From Zea mays (lineage: Eukaryota; Streptophyta; Magnoliopsida; Poales; Poaceae), in contig NC_050096.1 of assembly GCF_902167145.1 (NCBI RefSeq), positions 81,774,683 to 81,838,682 of the forward strand: a stretch of DNA of 64,000 bases. Reading direction: 5' to 3'. The notes below the pieces were generated by a model that saw only the letters and a list, made by a program, of their open reading frames with translations, was not told the origin of the DNA and searched no databases. A program made the translations under genes and the position numbers. Numbering within the stretch: the stretch's first letter is position 1; each line of letters begins with the position of its first letter. Shown here in pieces: positions 33,475 to 45,477 of the stretch.

Positions 33475-33700
33475 CTTTTCTAAGGGGGAAAATGTTATTA
33501 GTATAGTGCTTAGCATGATGCATGTATAATTACAGAATCAACCTTAGTCGATTCAACCTTCTATATGTTGCACTCTTCCTATCTGGTCTTTAAAATAGAC
33601 TTCTTCAGAATACTTAGGTAAGAAGAGAAAAGAATTTTTAGGTAAGACTCTTAAAAATCCTTTTGAAGATGCCTCATAATATCTGCCAAGAAGGGCTACG
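33475..33700 (-). other. Leader of Tekay-2 RNA before ORF0
   Basis: About 225 nt untranslated, no motif recognised. Confidence 0.5.
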
Positions 33701-33711
33701 CTCCGATACCA
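33701..33711 (-). other. Primer-binding site of Tekay-2
   Basis: The minus strand reads TGGTATCGGAG two bases after the LTR, a one-base variant of the tRNA-Met site. Confidence 0.85.
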
Positions 33712-33713
33712 GC

Positions 33714-36700
33714 TGTGACGGAACCTCCCAAGTAATTAGGCCCACCTACAGTTGTCCTTGTCCAACGGACGTCAGACAACCCTGTAGGTGCCCCTGAACT
33801 ACTTGACAAGTTCGGTATCTTTCCTTACCTTACCAGGAACGTTTCACCCATCTTGTAGACATTACAGAACATCGGAGATGAAGAAATGCGGAAGCGAATT
33901 ACATAATCTTACATTTATTTCATAAGCAAGCTTGAGTTATATTATTACAGACCAGACTATAAGTGAGTGCAGAGTAGTAATATTATACAAGCCAGGGGAG
34001 GCACAAACTCCTCTCGATAAGTTTAATAAACAAAAGATCCTAAGTGGAGGACCGAGTCCTCCCGCACTTCAGTCTTCTTTTTCCTCATTTGGTACCACCT
34101 TGGAGCAGAAGCAACAAAAGTTTGTCGCTTCCTCACCTAAAAACAACAAAGGGATAAACCCTGAGTATGGAATACTCAGCAAGTCTTACCCGACTAAGGA
34201 AAAGACTCTCAAGGGTATGCTGGATAAATAGGAGTCAAGGAGAGGCTTTAGCAAAATCAACTTATACTTTTGCAGAAGTAGCTTACTAAAGTGAGTCCTT
34301 ACTTTCAATCTTTTAACGCCATGATAAGTATTAATAGACTCCATTTGCATCTAGTCTAATTTCACATCACATCAAGACAACATCATTTTTATCCATCGTG
34401 TTCACATCCTGACTCTAGGTTGCAGGGAAGTGACCAAGTCTTCATAACCGCGAAGGTACGGCGATCCGAATCGATTATACTCAGCTGAGGATCTCCAATC
34501 ACACGACATATGTAGCACTTAACCCTTGCATATGTCAACCCGCCACCGGGGTTCTTAAGACCGGATCAGGTTCACGCAAACCGAGAGCACAGATACACCA
34601 CCGTCCAGCCTCTTGCCACGGAGGGTGCACGCTACTCTCGCCACCGCTCCATGCCCATTTCGTGTTATCTTATTCCGGCCTTAGTCTGCCCGAGGCAAGG
34701 CTTACCCATGACGAGGCATGTGACCAGTTAAAGGGTCCTCGGTCAGCACGCCTACATACGCGTTAATCCTTAACCAACCTGGGTAGAACATCACCTGTTC
34801 CTACCCCAAGTTTCAATTTAAATATTTCCACCCTTAGGAATGTGTCTGTTCCTTAGGATGAAAGAGCATCACAGGGAACTTTGCAGTAAGATCCCACTAT
34901 TGCTCCAAATAAAAATATTCTTGTAGGTAGAAGCCATCCTCTCCATGGTTAAATTGAGGACAACTTCTATCCACAAGATCTAAGCAAGTCTAAGCATTTT
35001 TGTAAATCATATTTTGATACTTCACCGAAGTATCTATAAAGGTATGGATATCAAGGAAAAGCAATGCATCAAAGGGTTTCAAGTAACTCCTATGAACCTA
35101 ATGCACATTTCACTAGACTTAAGTGTGCAAAAAGTATTTAAAACACAAGGAAAGGGGTTGCATGCACCGGGGCTTGCCTTCGTTCACAGGTGAATCAGGC
35201 TCAGATCCACAGATGTCAAAGTAGAAATGATTCCCGGCCTGAGACTCCGAAGGTGGTGGTGTCTCCTCTTCAGTTACTTCTACCTCTTCTTCTCGTTCTA
35301 ATCATAACCATACATATGTGTAAGAATGGATGCCATGGGATGCTCATGAGGATGCAAAGACAACATAAACTTATTATTTATGTCTTGAATACAACTTGCC
35401 TTCACGGAGTTCCGGGAACTTAGGGTTTCCGGAGTCGGTAAAGGAGTTCATAGGGCAGGAGGGGTGTTTTGGGGTTTAGTGATCAAACAAGGTCCAAATC
35501 AATTCAAACTCTACCCAAGGCTTCTAAATAATGTGAAAAGCTCACATAAAAAGTTTGGGAAATTTTGGACTTATTATTTATTTTCTAAAAATCCAGAATC
35601 AATGGTTTAGGCTATTTTAAATACCCTAAAATTTCCTGTTTGATTTAAAAATCATTAATTTATTTTTATTAAATACTAGGGAAAATAAGGAACCTAGGAA
35701 AATTGGTTTCACAATTTTATCGTTTTTCTATAATTTTCTACAGATTTCTAAAGTTCCACTGAAAAAGAAAAGGAAAAACTCTAAACAGTACTGGGCCAAT
35801 TCAAGTCCAGGCGGCCCAAGCCCGAGTGGATTCGTGCGCGCGCCCGCGCCCGCGAGGGAGATTTTGCGCAGAGGCCCTCGGCGTTTTGACTAAACCAGAA
35901 CAGGGTCGTTCACTGTTTTCGCAAGTCACTGACACTTTGCACAGGGGTCCTCCAACTTCTGTTTCTTCGCACTAGGGGGTCCCCGACGGTGTTCAAGTGC
36001 GGCTGAGCTCCGGCGAGCTACTGCACCGGCCGATTAAGGCTAAGACTGGCGCTCAGCTTCGGCCGAGACTAAATCCGAGTCCCCAAGAATGTTTCCCCCA
36101 ACTTAATTTGGCTATTCATCAGCTATGGAGCTCTGGCCACGTTGGCCGTGAGCAGCGCGACAATATCGCCGTGTTCCCGGCGACCAGAGAGCTCCCAGCT
36201 CAATTACATGGGTCGGCAAGCATCAAGAGGAAGCAAGGACGTTGAAACAAGGGAACCGAGGGTGAAATCGGACCTGAAACGGGCTGACCACGGCGAGCTT
36301 GATTCACGGCGGCGGAAAATAGATTTGGGGGAAATCCAAAATCCGCGAGTTCTAGCGAAGGACGGCTAGCGATTAGTGGTGGCTGAATGCGTGAGGATGT
36401 GGTGAAGCTCACGGCGGGGTCCATTTATAGAGCCCCGAGGCGGTGGCGCTTTAATTTAAGCGGCTAGCGGAGGTGGCCGGAGATAAGGAAGAAGACGTCG
36501 CGGTGAAATCGTGGCTAATGGCGTGGCAAGTTCCCCGTCGACGATGGGATGGCCTAGAGGAGTCACGACGGCACGGTGTAAAGACAGAGCCACGCGGCGG
36601 ACGCCGGTGATGGCTCAACGGCGGTGAAATCCTTATCCCCGAGCGGAGAGCAAGGGGAGGAAAGCACTACAGCTGGCCGGAGTGGCTTACAGCTCACCGG

Positions 36701-37732
36701 CGGCAAGGGTTCATACCGGCTGTGCATATCCGATGACCACCGAGCACGAATCACGACGAGCCGCGATCAACGGCGACGGCTACCGGCGACGAGCACGGGG
36801 AAGATCTTCTTCAGTTAATCAGACACTGTACCATGACTAGGACCAATCTGATGGACTGACAGAGCACTTTGGAGCTCCAATTTCTCTCAATTCCAAGTGG
36901 CAACAGGTCCAAGTTTCTGCATCAAAGTTGTAGTGCTACATACCAGCTACAACTCGACTATAAGGTTTAAACTTATTTGAGCAATGGATCTTAGTCTAGA
37001 TGTCCCTTAATGTTGGATCAAGGTCACTGTCCAACTGAAGTTCAGTCTCTACCAGTCTGACAGTCCAACTTCAGGAGTGATTATCTACAGTTTTTCCTTA
37101 ACAACAATGCTCACACCTTTAAGCAAAGTTGTTCTCCTATAGTTGAGCTTCAATTTTTATGTGGTGACCTAGGGCAAAAACCCTATGCTTTGTAAGTTAC
37201 AAAGCCCTAAAGTGGAGCCTTTAACACTGAATTTCAGACTTAGTGTAGAACTCAAATGAGGTCCATTTTGCACTTAAGTCCAAATCTCAGGGTTTGGCTT
37301 GTAAATTCACATATTTGTGAACCAATTGGCTTTAGATGCATAAATATAGTAGTTTTTACATTTTAGTCCAAAGGTTCATCACTTTTGCACATAAGCCCCT
37401 AGGGTTTAGACTTAGGGTTTCCCAGGGTTTCAATTAGGGTTTCTTGGTATCCCAGGGGTATAAAAGTGATTCAAGTTTATTCTTAGGGTCATTTTATGAC
37501 TTTTACCCTAAAGTATTTAGGTTTTCTTAACTTGAGTTAAGTTTTACCCCTTTAACCACTATTTAGGGTTAAGTCCATTAACCAGGGTTCTATTTGCAAA
37601 ACACTTAAAACAATACAACTTGTTTGAAATTTTTGCCTAGTGAATGCACTCTAGGTGTGTCAAACATATGCAATGCCAATGCTATGATGCCATGCTCAAG
37701 TTTTTAGTTACAGTAACACCAGGGGTGTTACA
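33714..37732 (-). repeat. 5' LTR of Tekay-2 (4019 bp)
   Basis: Pairs with 24062-28080. As the upstream LTR it contains the active-position TATA box at 36421-36429. Confidence 0.96.
36421..36429 (-). promoter_or_regulatory. Promoter TATA box of Tekay-2
   Basis: TATAAATGG on minus within CTCGGGGCTCTATAAATGG; correct orientation to transcribe the element. Confidence 0.65.
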
Positions 37733-37737
37733 CAAGG
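37733..37737. repeat. Target duplication CAAGG of Tekay-2 (right)
   Basis: Matches 24057-24061; the X gag frame resumes right after it. Confidence 0.97.
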
Positions 37738-39811
37738 GTTGAAGAGCGCAAAGGAAATTTGGGACGTGCTAAAGACCGCGCACGAAGGAGACGAGGTGAC
37801 CAAGATCACCAAGCTGGAGATGATCGAGGGGGAGCTCGGTCGCTTCCGACTTCGCCAAGGGGAGGAGCCACAAGACATGTACAACCGGCTCAAAACCTTG
37901 GTGAACCAAGTGCGCAACCTCGGGAGCAAAAAATGGGATGACCACGAAGTGGTTAATGTTATTCTAAGATCACTTGTTTTCCTTAACCCTACTCAAGTTC
38001 AATTAATTCATGGTAATCCTAGATATACACTAATGACTCCCGAGGAAGTAATCGGGAATTTTGTGAGCTTTGAATTGATGATCAAAGGCTCAAAGAAGAT
38101 CAATGAGCTTGATGGCCCCTCCACGTCTGAAGCACAACCGGTCGCATTCAAAGCAACAGAGGAAAAGAAGGAGGAGTCTACATCAATTAGACAACCAATT
38201 GACGCCTCAAAGCTCGACAATGAGGAGATGGCGCTCATCATCAAGAGCTTCCACCAAATCCTCAAGCAATAGAGGGGGAAGGATTACAATCCCCGCTCCA
38301 AGAAAGTTTGCTACAAATGTGGTAAGCTCGGTCATTTCATTGCTAAATGTCCATTATCTAGTGTTAGTGACAGGGGCAACGACAAGAAAGGGAGAAGAAA
38401 GGAGAAGAAGAGGTACTACAAGAAGAGGGGCGGCGATGCCCATGTGTGCCGCGAATGGGACTTCGAGGAGAGCTCCTCCGACTCCTCCTCCGACAAGGAC
38501 GCCACCAACATCGCCGTCACAAAGGGACTCCTCTTCCCAAACGTCGGCCACAAGTGCCTCATGGCAAAGGACGGCAAAAAGAAGAAGGTTAAATCCAAAT
38601 CCTCCACTAAATATGAGTCCTCTAGTGATGATAATGCTAGTGATGAGGAAGATAATTTGCGTACCCTCTTTGCCAACCTCAACATGCAACAAAAGGAAAA
38701 ATTAAATGAATTAATTAGTGCCATCCATGAGAAGGATGAACTCTTGGACACCCAAGAGGACTTCCTTATTAAAGAAAATAAGAAGCATGTTAAGGTTAAA
38801 AATGCTTACGCTCTAGAAGTAGAAAAATGTGAAAAACTATCTAGTGAGCTAAGCACTTGCCGTGAGACTATTGACAACCTTAGAAATGAGAATGCTAATT
38901 TAATTGCTAAGGTTGATTCAAATGCTTGTGATGTTTCAATTCCCAATCTTAGAAATGATAATGTTGATTTGCTTGCTAAGATTGAAGAATTGAACATTTC
39001 TCTTACTAGCCTTAGATTTGAAAATGAAAAATTGCTTGCTAAGGCTAAAGAATTAGATGTTTGCAATGCTTCCATTTCTGATCTTAGAAGTAAAAATGAT
39101 ATATTGCATGCTAAGGTTGTAGAATTAAAATCTTGCAAACCTTCTACATCTACCGTTGAACATACTTCCATTTGTACTAGATGTAGAGATATTAACATTG
39201 ATGCTATTCATGATCACATGGCTTTAATTAAACAACAAAATGATCATATAGCAAAATTAGATGCTAAAATTGCCGAGCATGACTTAGAGAACGAAAAATT
39301 CAAATTTGCTAGAAGCATGCTCTATAGTGGGAGACGCCCTGGCATAAAGGATGGCATTGGCTTCCAAAAGGGGGACAATGTCAAACTTAATGCCCCTCCT
39401 AAAAGATTGTCTAATTTTGTTAAGGGCAAGGCTCCCATGCCTCAGGATAACGAGGGTTACATTTTATACCCTGTCGGTTATCCCGAGAGCAAAATTAGGA
39501 GAATTCATTCTAGAAAGTCTCACTCTGGCCCTAACCATGCTTTTATGTATAAGGGTGAGACATCTAGTTCTAGGCAATCAACCCGTGCTAAATTGCCTAA
39601 GAAGAAAACTCCTAGTGTATCAAATGATTCCAACTTTTCATTTAAAACTTTTGATGCATCTTATGTTTTAACTAACAAATCCGGCAAGATAGTTGCCAAG
39701 TATGTCAGGGGCAAACACAAGGGATCAAAGACTTGTGTTTGGGTACCCAAAGTTCTTGTATCTAATGCCGAAGGACCCAAAACCATTTGGGTACCTAAAG
39801 TCAAGAACTAA
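37738..39811 (+). pseudogene. gag: Copia Gag of X, C-terminal part
   Basis: Continues from 24061 with LKSAKEIWDVLK. It contains the retrotransposon Gag domain, a TAG at 38270-38272 just before the basic RGKDY segment, the CCHC knuckle CYKCGKLGHFIAKC near 38310, then a long Sirevirus-type C-terminus: Ser/Asp-rich patch and about 250 residues of coiled coil built of repeated Asn/Leu/Lys heptads (NLRNENA, SLRFENEKLLAKAKEL). It ends with TAA at 39809. The pol frame that follows is in another phase, as also at 41849 in Y, so this gag/pol phase change is a family trait and not damage. Confidence 0.93.
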
Positions 39812-39824
39812 ACTTGTTTTGTAG

Positions 39825-40620
39825 GTTTATGGATCCGGGGGCTCAAGTTGGATAATCGACAGCGGGTGCACAAACCACATGACAGGGGAGAAGAAGATGT
39901 TCTCCTCCTACGAGAAAAACCAAGATCCCCAACGAGCTATCACATTCGAGGATGGAAATCAAGGTTTGGTCAAAGGATTGGGTAAAATTGCTATATCACC
40001 TGACCATTCCATTTCCAATGTTTTTCTTGTAGATTCTTTAGATTATAACTTGCTTTCCGTTTCACAATTATGTCAATTGGGCTACAACTGTCTTTTTACT
40101 GACGTAGGTGTCACTGTCTTTAGAAGAAGTGATGATTCAATAGCATTTAAGGGAGTGTTAGAGGGTCAGCTATAATTGGTAGATATTGATAGAGCTGAAC
40201 TCGACACTTGCTTAATTGCTAAGACTAACATGGGTTGGCTCTGGCACCGCCGACTAGCTCATGTTGGGATGAAGAATCTTCATAAGCTTCTAAAGGGAGA
40301 GCACATTTTAGGACTAACAAATGTTCATTTTAAGAAAGACAGGATTTGTAGCGCATGTCAGGCAGGGAAGCAAGTTGGTGTTCATCATCCACACAAGAAC
40401 GTCATGACGACTGACAGGCCACTGGAGCTTCTACACATGGACCTATTCGGCCTGATTGCTTACATAAGCATCGGCGGGAGTAAGTACTGTCTAGTTATTG
40501 TAGATGATTATTCTCGCTTCACTTGGGTGTTCTTTTTGCAGGAAAAATCTCATACCCAAGAGACCTTAAAGGGATTCTTGAGACGGGCTCAAAATGAGTT
40601 TGGCTTAAGGATCAAGAAGA
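39825..40620 (+). pseudogene. pol: Copia pol of X: protease and integrase finger, fused to Y gag
   Basis: Protease WIIDSGCTNHMTG near 39850; a TAA at 40173-40175 (Tyr TAC in the Y copy); then the GAG-pre-integrase/HHCC region (WHRRLAHVGMKNLHKLL, CSACQAGKQ) and the first part of the integrase core (LLHMDLFGLI, VIVDDYSRFTWVF). It breaks off after FGLRIKK and reads straight into KVKSRAST of Y gag, so the catalytic Asp and Glu of the DDE triad are missing. Confidence 0.9.
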
Positions 40621-41849
40621 AGGTAAAATCTAGAGCCTCCACTAAATATGCAACATCTAGTGATGAGGAGAACTCTAGTGATGATGAGGATAATTTGCTT
40701 GCCCTTTTTGCCAACCTCAACATGCAACAAAAAGAAAAGTTAAATGAATTGATAGGTGCTATTCATGAGAAGGATGAACTCTTGGATAGCCAAGAGGACT
40801 TCCTAATTAAAGAAAATAAGAAGCATGTTAAGGTTAAAAATGCTTATGCTCAGGAAGTAGAAAAATGTGAAAAATTGACTAGTGAGCTAAGCACTTGCCA
40901 TGATACTATTTCCAACCTTAGAAATGAGAATGCAAAATTAATTGCTAAGGTTGAGAATTTAAATGATTGTGATGATTCAATTGTTAGTCTTAGAAATGAT
41001 AATGCTAGTTTGATTACTAAGATTGACAAGTTGAATGCATCACTCTCTAGCCTTAAAATTGAGAATGAAAAATTAATTGCTAAGGCTAAAGATTTAAATG
41101 TTTGCAATATTTCTATTTCCAATCTTAAGAATGAGAATGCTATTTTACATGCTAAGATTGATGAATTAAATCTTTGCAAACCCTCTACATCTACCATTGA
41201 ACATGTTACTATTTGCACTAGATGTAGAGATATTAATGTTGATGCTATTCATGATCACCTAGCTTTAATTAAACAACAAAATGATCACATAGCTCAACTT
41301 AGTGCTAAGATTAATGAGCATGACTTAGAAAATGAAAATTTTAAATTTGCTAGAAGCATGCTCTATAGTGGGAGACGCCCAGGCATTAAGGATGGCATTG
41401 GCTTCCAACAGAGAGACAATGTCAAGCTTAATGCCACTAACAAATTGTCTAACTTTGTTAAGGGCAAAGCTCCCATGGCTCAGGATAACGAGGGTTACAT
41501 TTTATATCCTGCTGGTTATCCCGAGCACAAGATTAGGAGAATTCACTCTAGGAAGTCTCACTCTGGCTCTCATCATGCTTTTATGTATAACAGTGAGGCA
41601 TCTAGTTCTAGGCAATCCACTCATGTTAAATTGCCTAAAAGGAAAACTCCTATTGCATCAAATGAGCCTATTATTTCATTTAAGACTTTTGATGCTTCTT
41701 ATGTGCTCACTAACAAATCAGGCAAAGTAGTTGCCAAATATGTTGGGGCCAAACACAAGGTCTCAAAGACTTGTGTTTGGGTGCCCAAGGTGCTTGTTTC
41801 TAATGTCAAAGGACCCAAGACCATTTGGGTACCTAAGAACAAGGCCTAA
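40621..41849 (+). pseudogene. gag: Copia Gag of Y, C-terminal coiled-coil part
   Basis: Same protein region as 38586-39811 but from a diverged copy: DEENSSDDEDNLLALFANL, then coiled coil with NLRNENAKLIAKVENL, then the segment KAPMAQDNEGYILYPAGYP and a Cys-Val-Trp-Val-Pro tail, ending with TAA at 41847. It is fused in frame to X integrase, giving a 557-codon chimeric open frame 40176-41849. No promoter or ATG of its own. Confidence 0.9.
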
Positions 41850-44175
41850 ATTTGTTTTGTAGGTTTATGCATCCGGGGGCTCAAGTTGGATAAATGATAG
41901 CGGGTGCACAAACCACATGACTGGGGAGAAAAGGATGTTCTCCTCCTATGAGAAAAACCATGATCCCCAAAAAGCTATCACATTCGGGGATGGAAATCAA
42001 GGTTTGGTCAAAGGACTTGGTAAAATTGCTATATCTCCTGACCATTCTATTTCTAATATTTTTCTTGTAGATTCTTTAGACTATAACTTGCTTTCAGTTT
42101 CTCAATTATGTAAAATGGGCTACAATTGTATTTTTACGGATATAGGTGTTACTATCTTTAGAAGAAGTGATGATTCAATAGCATTTAAGGGAGTGTTAGA
42201 GGGTCAGCTATACTTAGTTGATTTTAATAGAGCTGAACTCGACACTTGCTTAATTGCTAAGACTAACATGGGCTGGCTCTGGCATCGCCGACTAGCCCAC
42301 GTTGGGATGAAGAATCTTCATAAGCTTCTAAAGGGAGAGCACATTTTGGGACTAACAAATGTTCATTTTGAGAAAGACAGGATTTGTAGCGTATGTCAAG
42401 CAGGGAAGCAAGTTGGTGTTCATCATCCACACAAGAACATCATGACGACTGACAGGCCACTTGAGCTACTCCACATGGACCTATTCGGCCCGATAGCTTA
42501 CATAAGCATCGGCGGGAGTAAGTACTGTTTAGTTATTGTGGATGATTATTCTCGCTTCACTTGGGTGTTCTTTTTGCAGGAAAAATCACAAACCGAAGAA
42601 ACCTTAAAGGGATTCTTGAGACGGGCTCAAAATGAGTTTGGCTTAAGGATAAAAAAGATTAGAAGCGACAATGGGACGGAGTTCAAGAACTCTCAAATTG
42701 AAGGCTTTCTTGAGGACGAGGGCATCAAGCATGAGTTCTCTTCTCCCTACACGCCACAACAAAATGGTGTAGTGGAGAGGAAGAATAAAACTCTACTTGA
42801 CATGGCGAGGACCATGCTTGATGAGTACAAGACTTCGGACCAGCTTTGGGCGGAAGCAATCAACACTGCTTGCTACGCCATCAACCAACTCTACCTTCAC
42901 CGAATCCTCAAGAAGACATCCTATGAACTCCTAACCGGTAAAAAGCCCAATGTTTCATATTTTAGAGTCTTTGGTAGCAAATGCTTTATTCTTGTTAAAA
43001 GAGGTAGAAAATCTAAATTTGCTCCTAAGGTTGTAGAAGGCTTTTTACTAGGATATGATTCAAACACAAGGGCATATAGAGTCTTTAACAAGTCCACTGG
43101 ACTAGTTGAAGTTTCTTGTGACATTGTGTTTGATGAGACTAATGGCTCTCAAGTAGAGCAAGTTGATCTTGATGAGCTAGATGATGAAGAGGCTCCATGC
43201 GTCGCACTAAGGAACATGTCCATTGGGGATGTGTGTCCTAAGGAATCCGAAGAGCCTCCACATGCACAAGATCAACCATCTTCCTCCATGCAAGCATCTA
43301 CACCAACCCAAGATGAGGATCAAGCTCAAGATGATGAAAATGAAGATCAAGAGGAGCCACCACAAGAGAAGGACAATGATCAAGGGGGAGATGCTAATGA
43401 TCAATAAAAGGAAGATGATGAGGGTCCAAGACCGCCACACCCAAGAGTCCACCAAGCAATACAAAGAGATCACCCCGTGAACTCCATCCTCGGTGATATT
43501 CATAAGGGGGTAACCACTCGATCTCGTGTTGCTCATTTTTGTGAACATTTCTCCTCTGTGTCTTCTATTGAGCCATACAGGGTAGAAGACGCATTAAGGG
43601 ATTCGGATTGGGTGTTGGCAATGCAAGAGGAACTCAACAACTTCACAAGGAATGAGGTATGACATCTTGTTCCATGTCCTAACCAAAATGTTGTAGGAAC
43701 CAAATGGGTCTTCCGCAACAAGCAAGATGAGCATGGTGTGGTGACAAGGAACAAAGCCCGACTTGTGTCCAAGGGATACTCACAAGTCGAAGGTTTGGAT
43801 TTCAGTGAAACCTATGCACCCATAGCTAGGCTTGAGTCAATTCGTATATTACTTGCCTATGCTACTTACCATGGCTTTAAGCTTTACCAAATGGACGTGA
43901 AAAGTGCCTTCCTCAATGGACCAATCAAGGAGGAGGTCTATGTTGAGCAACCTCCCGGCTTTGAAGATAGTGAGTATCCTAATCATGTTTACAAACTCTC
44001 TAAGGCGCTTTATGGGCTCAAGCAAGCCCCAAGAGCATGGTATGAATGCCTAAGAGATTTTCTTATCGCTAATGGCTTCAAAGTCAGAAAAGCCGATCCT
44101 ACTCTCTTTACTAAAACTATTGCAAATGATTTGTTTGTATGCCAAATTTATGTTGATGATATCATATTTGGGTCT
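41850..44175 (+). pseudogene. pol: Copia pol of Y, part 1: protease, integrase, most of RT
   Basis: Protease WINDSGCTNHMTG (an Asn where X has Ile); HHCC finger near 42280-42410; complete integrase core (LLHMDLFGPI, RSDNGTEFKN, QQNGVVERKN); acidic linker; reverse transcriptase up to [11 protein letters not shown]. Stops: TAA at 43405-43407 in the linker (GAA in element B) and TGA at 43660-43662 (Trp in element B). The Huck-like element enters four codons after YVDD. The RT continues at 57676. Confidence 0.93.
44171..44175. repeat. Target duplication GGTCT of Huck-1 (left)
   Basis: Repeated at 57671-57675 at the other end. Confidence 0.97.
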
Positions 44176-45463
44176 TATCGGTGTTTCGGACCCGGGGGGT
44201 CCGCAAGCCAACCATTAAATTTGTCGCTGCGTGCCCCTGCCCAGATGGGTTGGCGTGAGATGGAACACAAGGGGAAAACGTGGCTCGTATTATCTCGCAC
44301 CAAGGGGGTGTGCTCGTAGTAGGGGTTACAAGCGTTCGCGCGAGAGAGAGTGAGTAGTTCGTTTGCTCGTCCCTCCGCGCGACCTCCTTCCACCCTCCCC
44401 GCAGGGAGGGCCTGGACCTCCCTTTTATAGATGCAAGGAGAGGGTCTAGGTGTACAATGGGGGGTGTAGCTTATGCGCTAATGTGTCTGGCAGAGAGGTG
44501 TCTGAGCCCTGTGTACATGCCAACGTGGCTGTCGGAGAGGTGCTAGAGCCCTGCGTATGCGATAACGTGGCCGTCGGAGAAGTGCCTGAGCCCTGTAGAA
44601 GCGCAGCTGACGGTGCTGCTGGGATCCAGCTGGCGTCTCCTTGCTTCTGTAGGGGGCTGAGAACCACCGTCGTCATGGACGCTCGCGAGGAGCCATCATT
44701 GCCTGTTACCAGGACGAGTCAGATGGAACGCCGGTCTTGTTCCCTCGTAGCGTGAGCTAGCTAGGGGTAGGGTAATGATGTATCCCCTGTGGCGCGGTCG
44801 GTCCGATCCCAAGGTCGGGCGAGGCGGAGACTTCTCCTGAGGCCGAGGCCGGGATCGGGCGAGGACGTGATTCCTCCTGAGGCCGAGGCTGAGGCCGAGT
44901 CTTGGGGTCGGGCAAGGCGGAGACCTCCTCCCGAGGCTGAGGCCCAAGGTTGGGCGAGGCGGAGCTTCCTGTCGTGCCCGAGGCTGAACTTGCTGTTGTC
45001 AGCCCTGCCCGGGTGGCTGGCACAACAGTCGAAGCGGGGTGAGCGGCGCTGTTTTCCTGTCAGATCGGTCAGTGGAAGGGCAAAGTGACTGTGGTCACTT
45101 TGACCTAGCCGACTGAGGCGCGCATGTCAGGATAAGGTGCCAGGCGATCCTCGCATTGAATGCGCCTGCGATACAGTCGGTTGGTGAGGCGATTTGGCCA
45201 AGGTTGCTTCTCGACGAAGCCTGCCCGAGCTGGGCCTCGGGCGAGATGAGGGTGCGCCCGCTGCCTGAGGAGACCCTCGGGCGAGGCGTGAATTCGTCTG
45301 GGACTACAGTCCCGGCCCGAGGCTGGGCTCGAGCGAGATCGCGTCCCTTGGGTAGACGAAGCCTTGACTTGAACCACGCCCATCAGCTTTTGCAGTTGTG
45401 CTGAGGGTGGTTACCAGCCATGATTAGGAGTGTTGGGGGTACCCCTAATTACGGTACCCGATA
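44176..45463 (-). repeat. 3' LTR of Huck-1 (1288 bp)
   Basis: Both ends have changed from TGTCGG...CCGACA to TATCGG...CCGATA by single transitions. It carries a TATA box on minus at 44421-44429 (TATAAAAGG) and GC-rich GTCGGGCGAGGCGGAG repeats at about 44810-44970, one unit more than the other LTR. Confidence 0.93.
44421..44429 (-). promoter_or_regulatory. TATA box in the 3' LTR of Huck-1
   Basis: TATAAAAGG on minus, conserved at 56671-56679 and in the second Huck-like LTR at 60104-60112. Confidence 0.65.
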
Positions 45464-45477
45464 GTAGCCCCCGAGCC
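45464..45477 (-). other. Polypurine tract of Huck-1
   Basis: GGCTCGGGGGCTAC on minus directly before the 3' LTR; the same motif is at 61479 onward in the second Huck-like element. Confidence 0.7.

Larger units (their letters stand above)
24062..37732 (-). mobile_element. Complete Del/Tekay-lineage chromovirus (Tekay-2), 13.67 kb
   Basis: Two 4019-bp LTRs flank 5.6 kb of coding interior, minus orientation. I count about 15 substitutions between the LTRs by eye (near 0.4%, mostly transitions) and no length difference, so this is the youngest insertion in the window. Order: LTR, primer site, ORF0, gag-pol-chromodomain, polypurine tract, LTR. The only coding lesion I found is one frameshift in RNase H, and ORF0 is intact. 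The distinct LTR sequence and only moderate protein similarity show it is a different family from Tekay-1. Confidence 0.96.
22208..40620 (+). mobile_element. Opie/Ji-like Sirevirus element X, 3' end deleted
   Basis: It has a complete 5' LTR, primer site, gag, and pol as far as the start of the integrase core. Its sequence then passes without a break into the gag C-terminus of Y at an AAGAAGG motif. It carries the Tekay-2 insertion at 24062-37732. Missing: the rest of integrase, RT, RNase H and 3' LTR. Confidence 0.75.
38582..42654 (+). repeat. 2.04-kb tandem direct repeat (gag C-terminus to integrase)
   Basis: Copy 1 is 38582-40616 and copy 2 starts at 40617 and reaches about 42654. They align through gag, protease and GAG-pre-integrase with visible divergence (different coiled-coil residues, codon changes), too much for a recent duplication of one sequence. 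The junction lies in AAGAAGG, shared by the integrase codons for RIKK and the gag codons for KKKVKS, and keeps the reading frame. Confidence 0.9.

Noticed and set aside
39811..41860. Stop codons between gag and pol as damage
   Set aside because: Both copies show the same gag stop and phase change before the protease, so it is a property of the family.
38582..42654. Recent segmental duplication of one element
   Set aside because: The two copies differ too much and the flanking LTRs are of two types, so fusion of two elements explains the repeat better.
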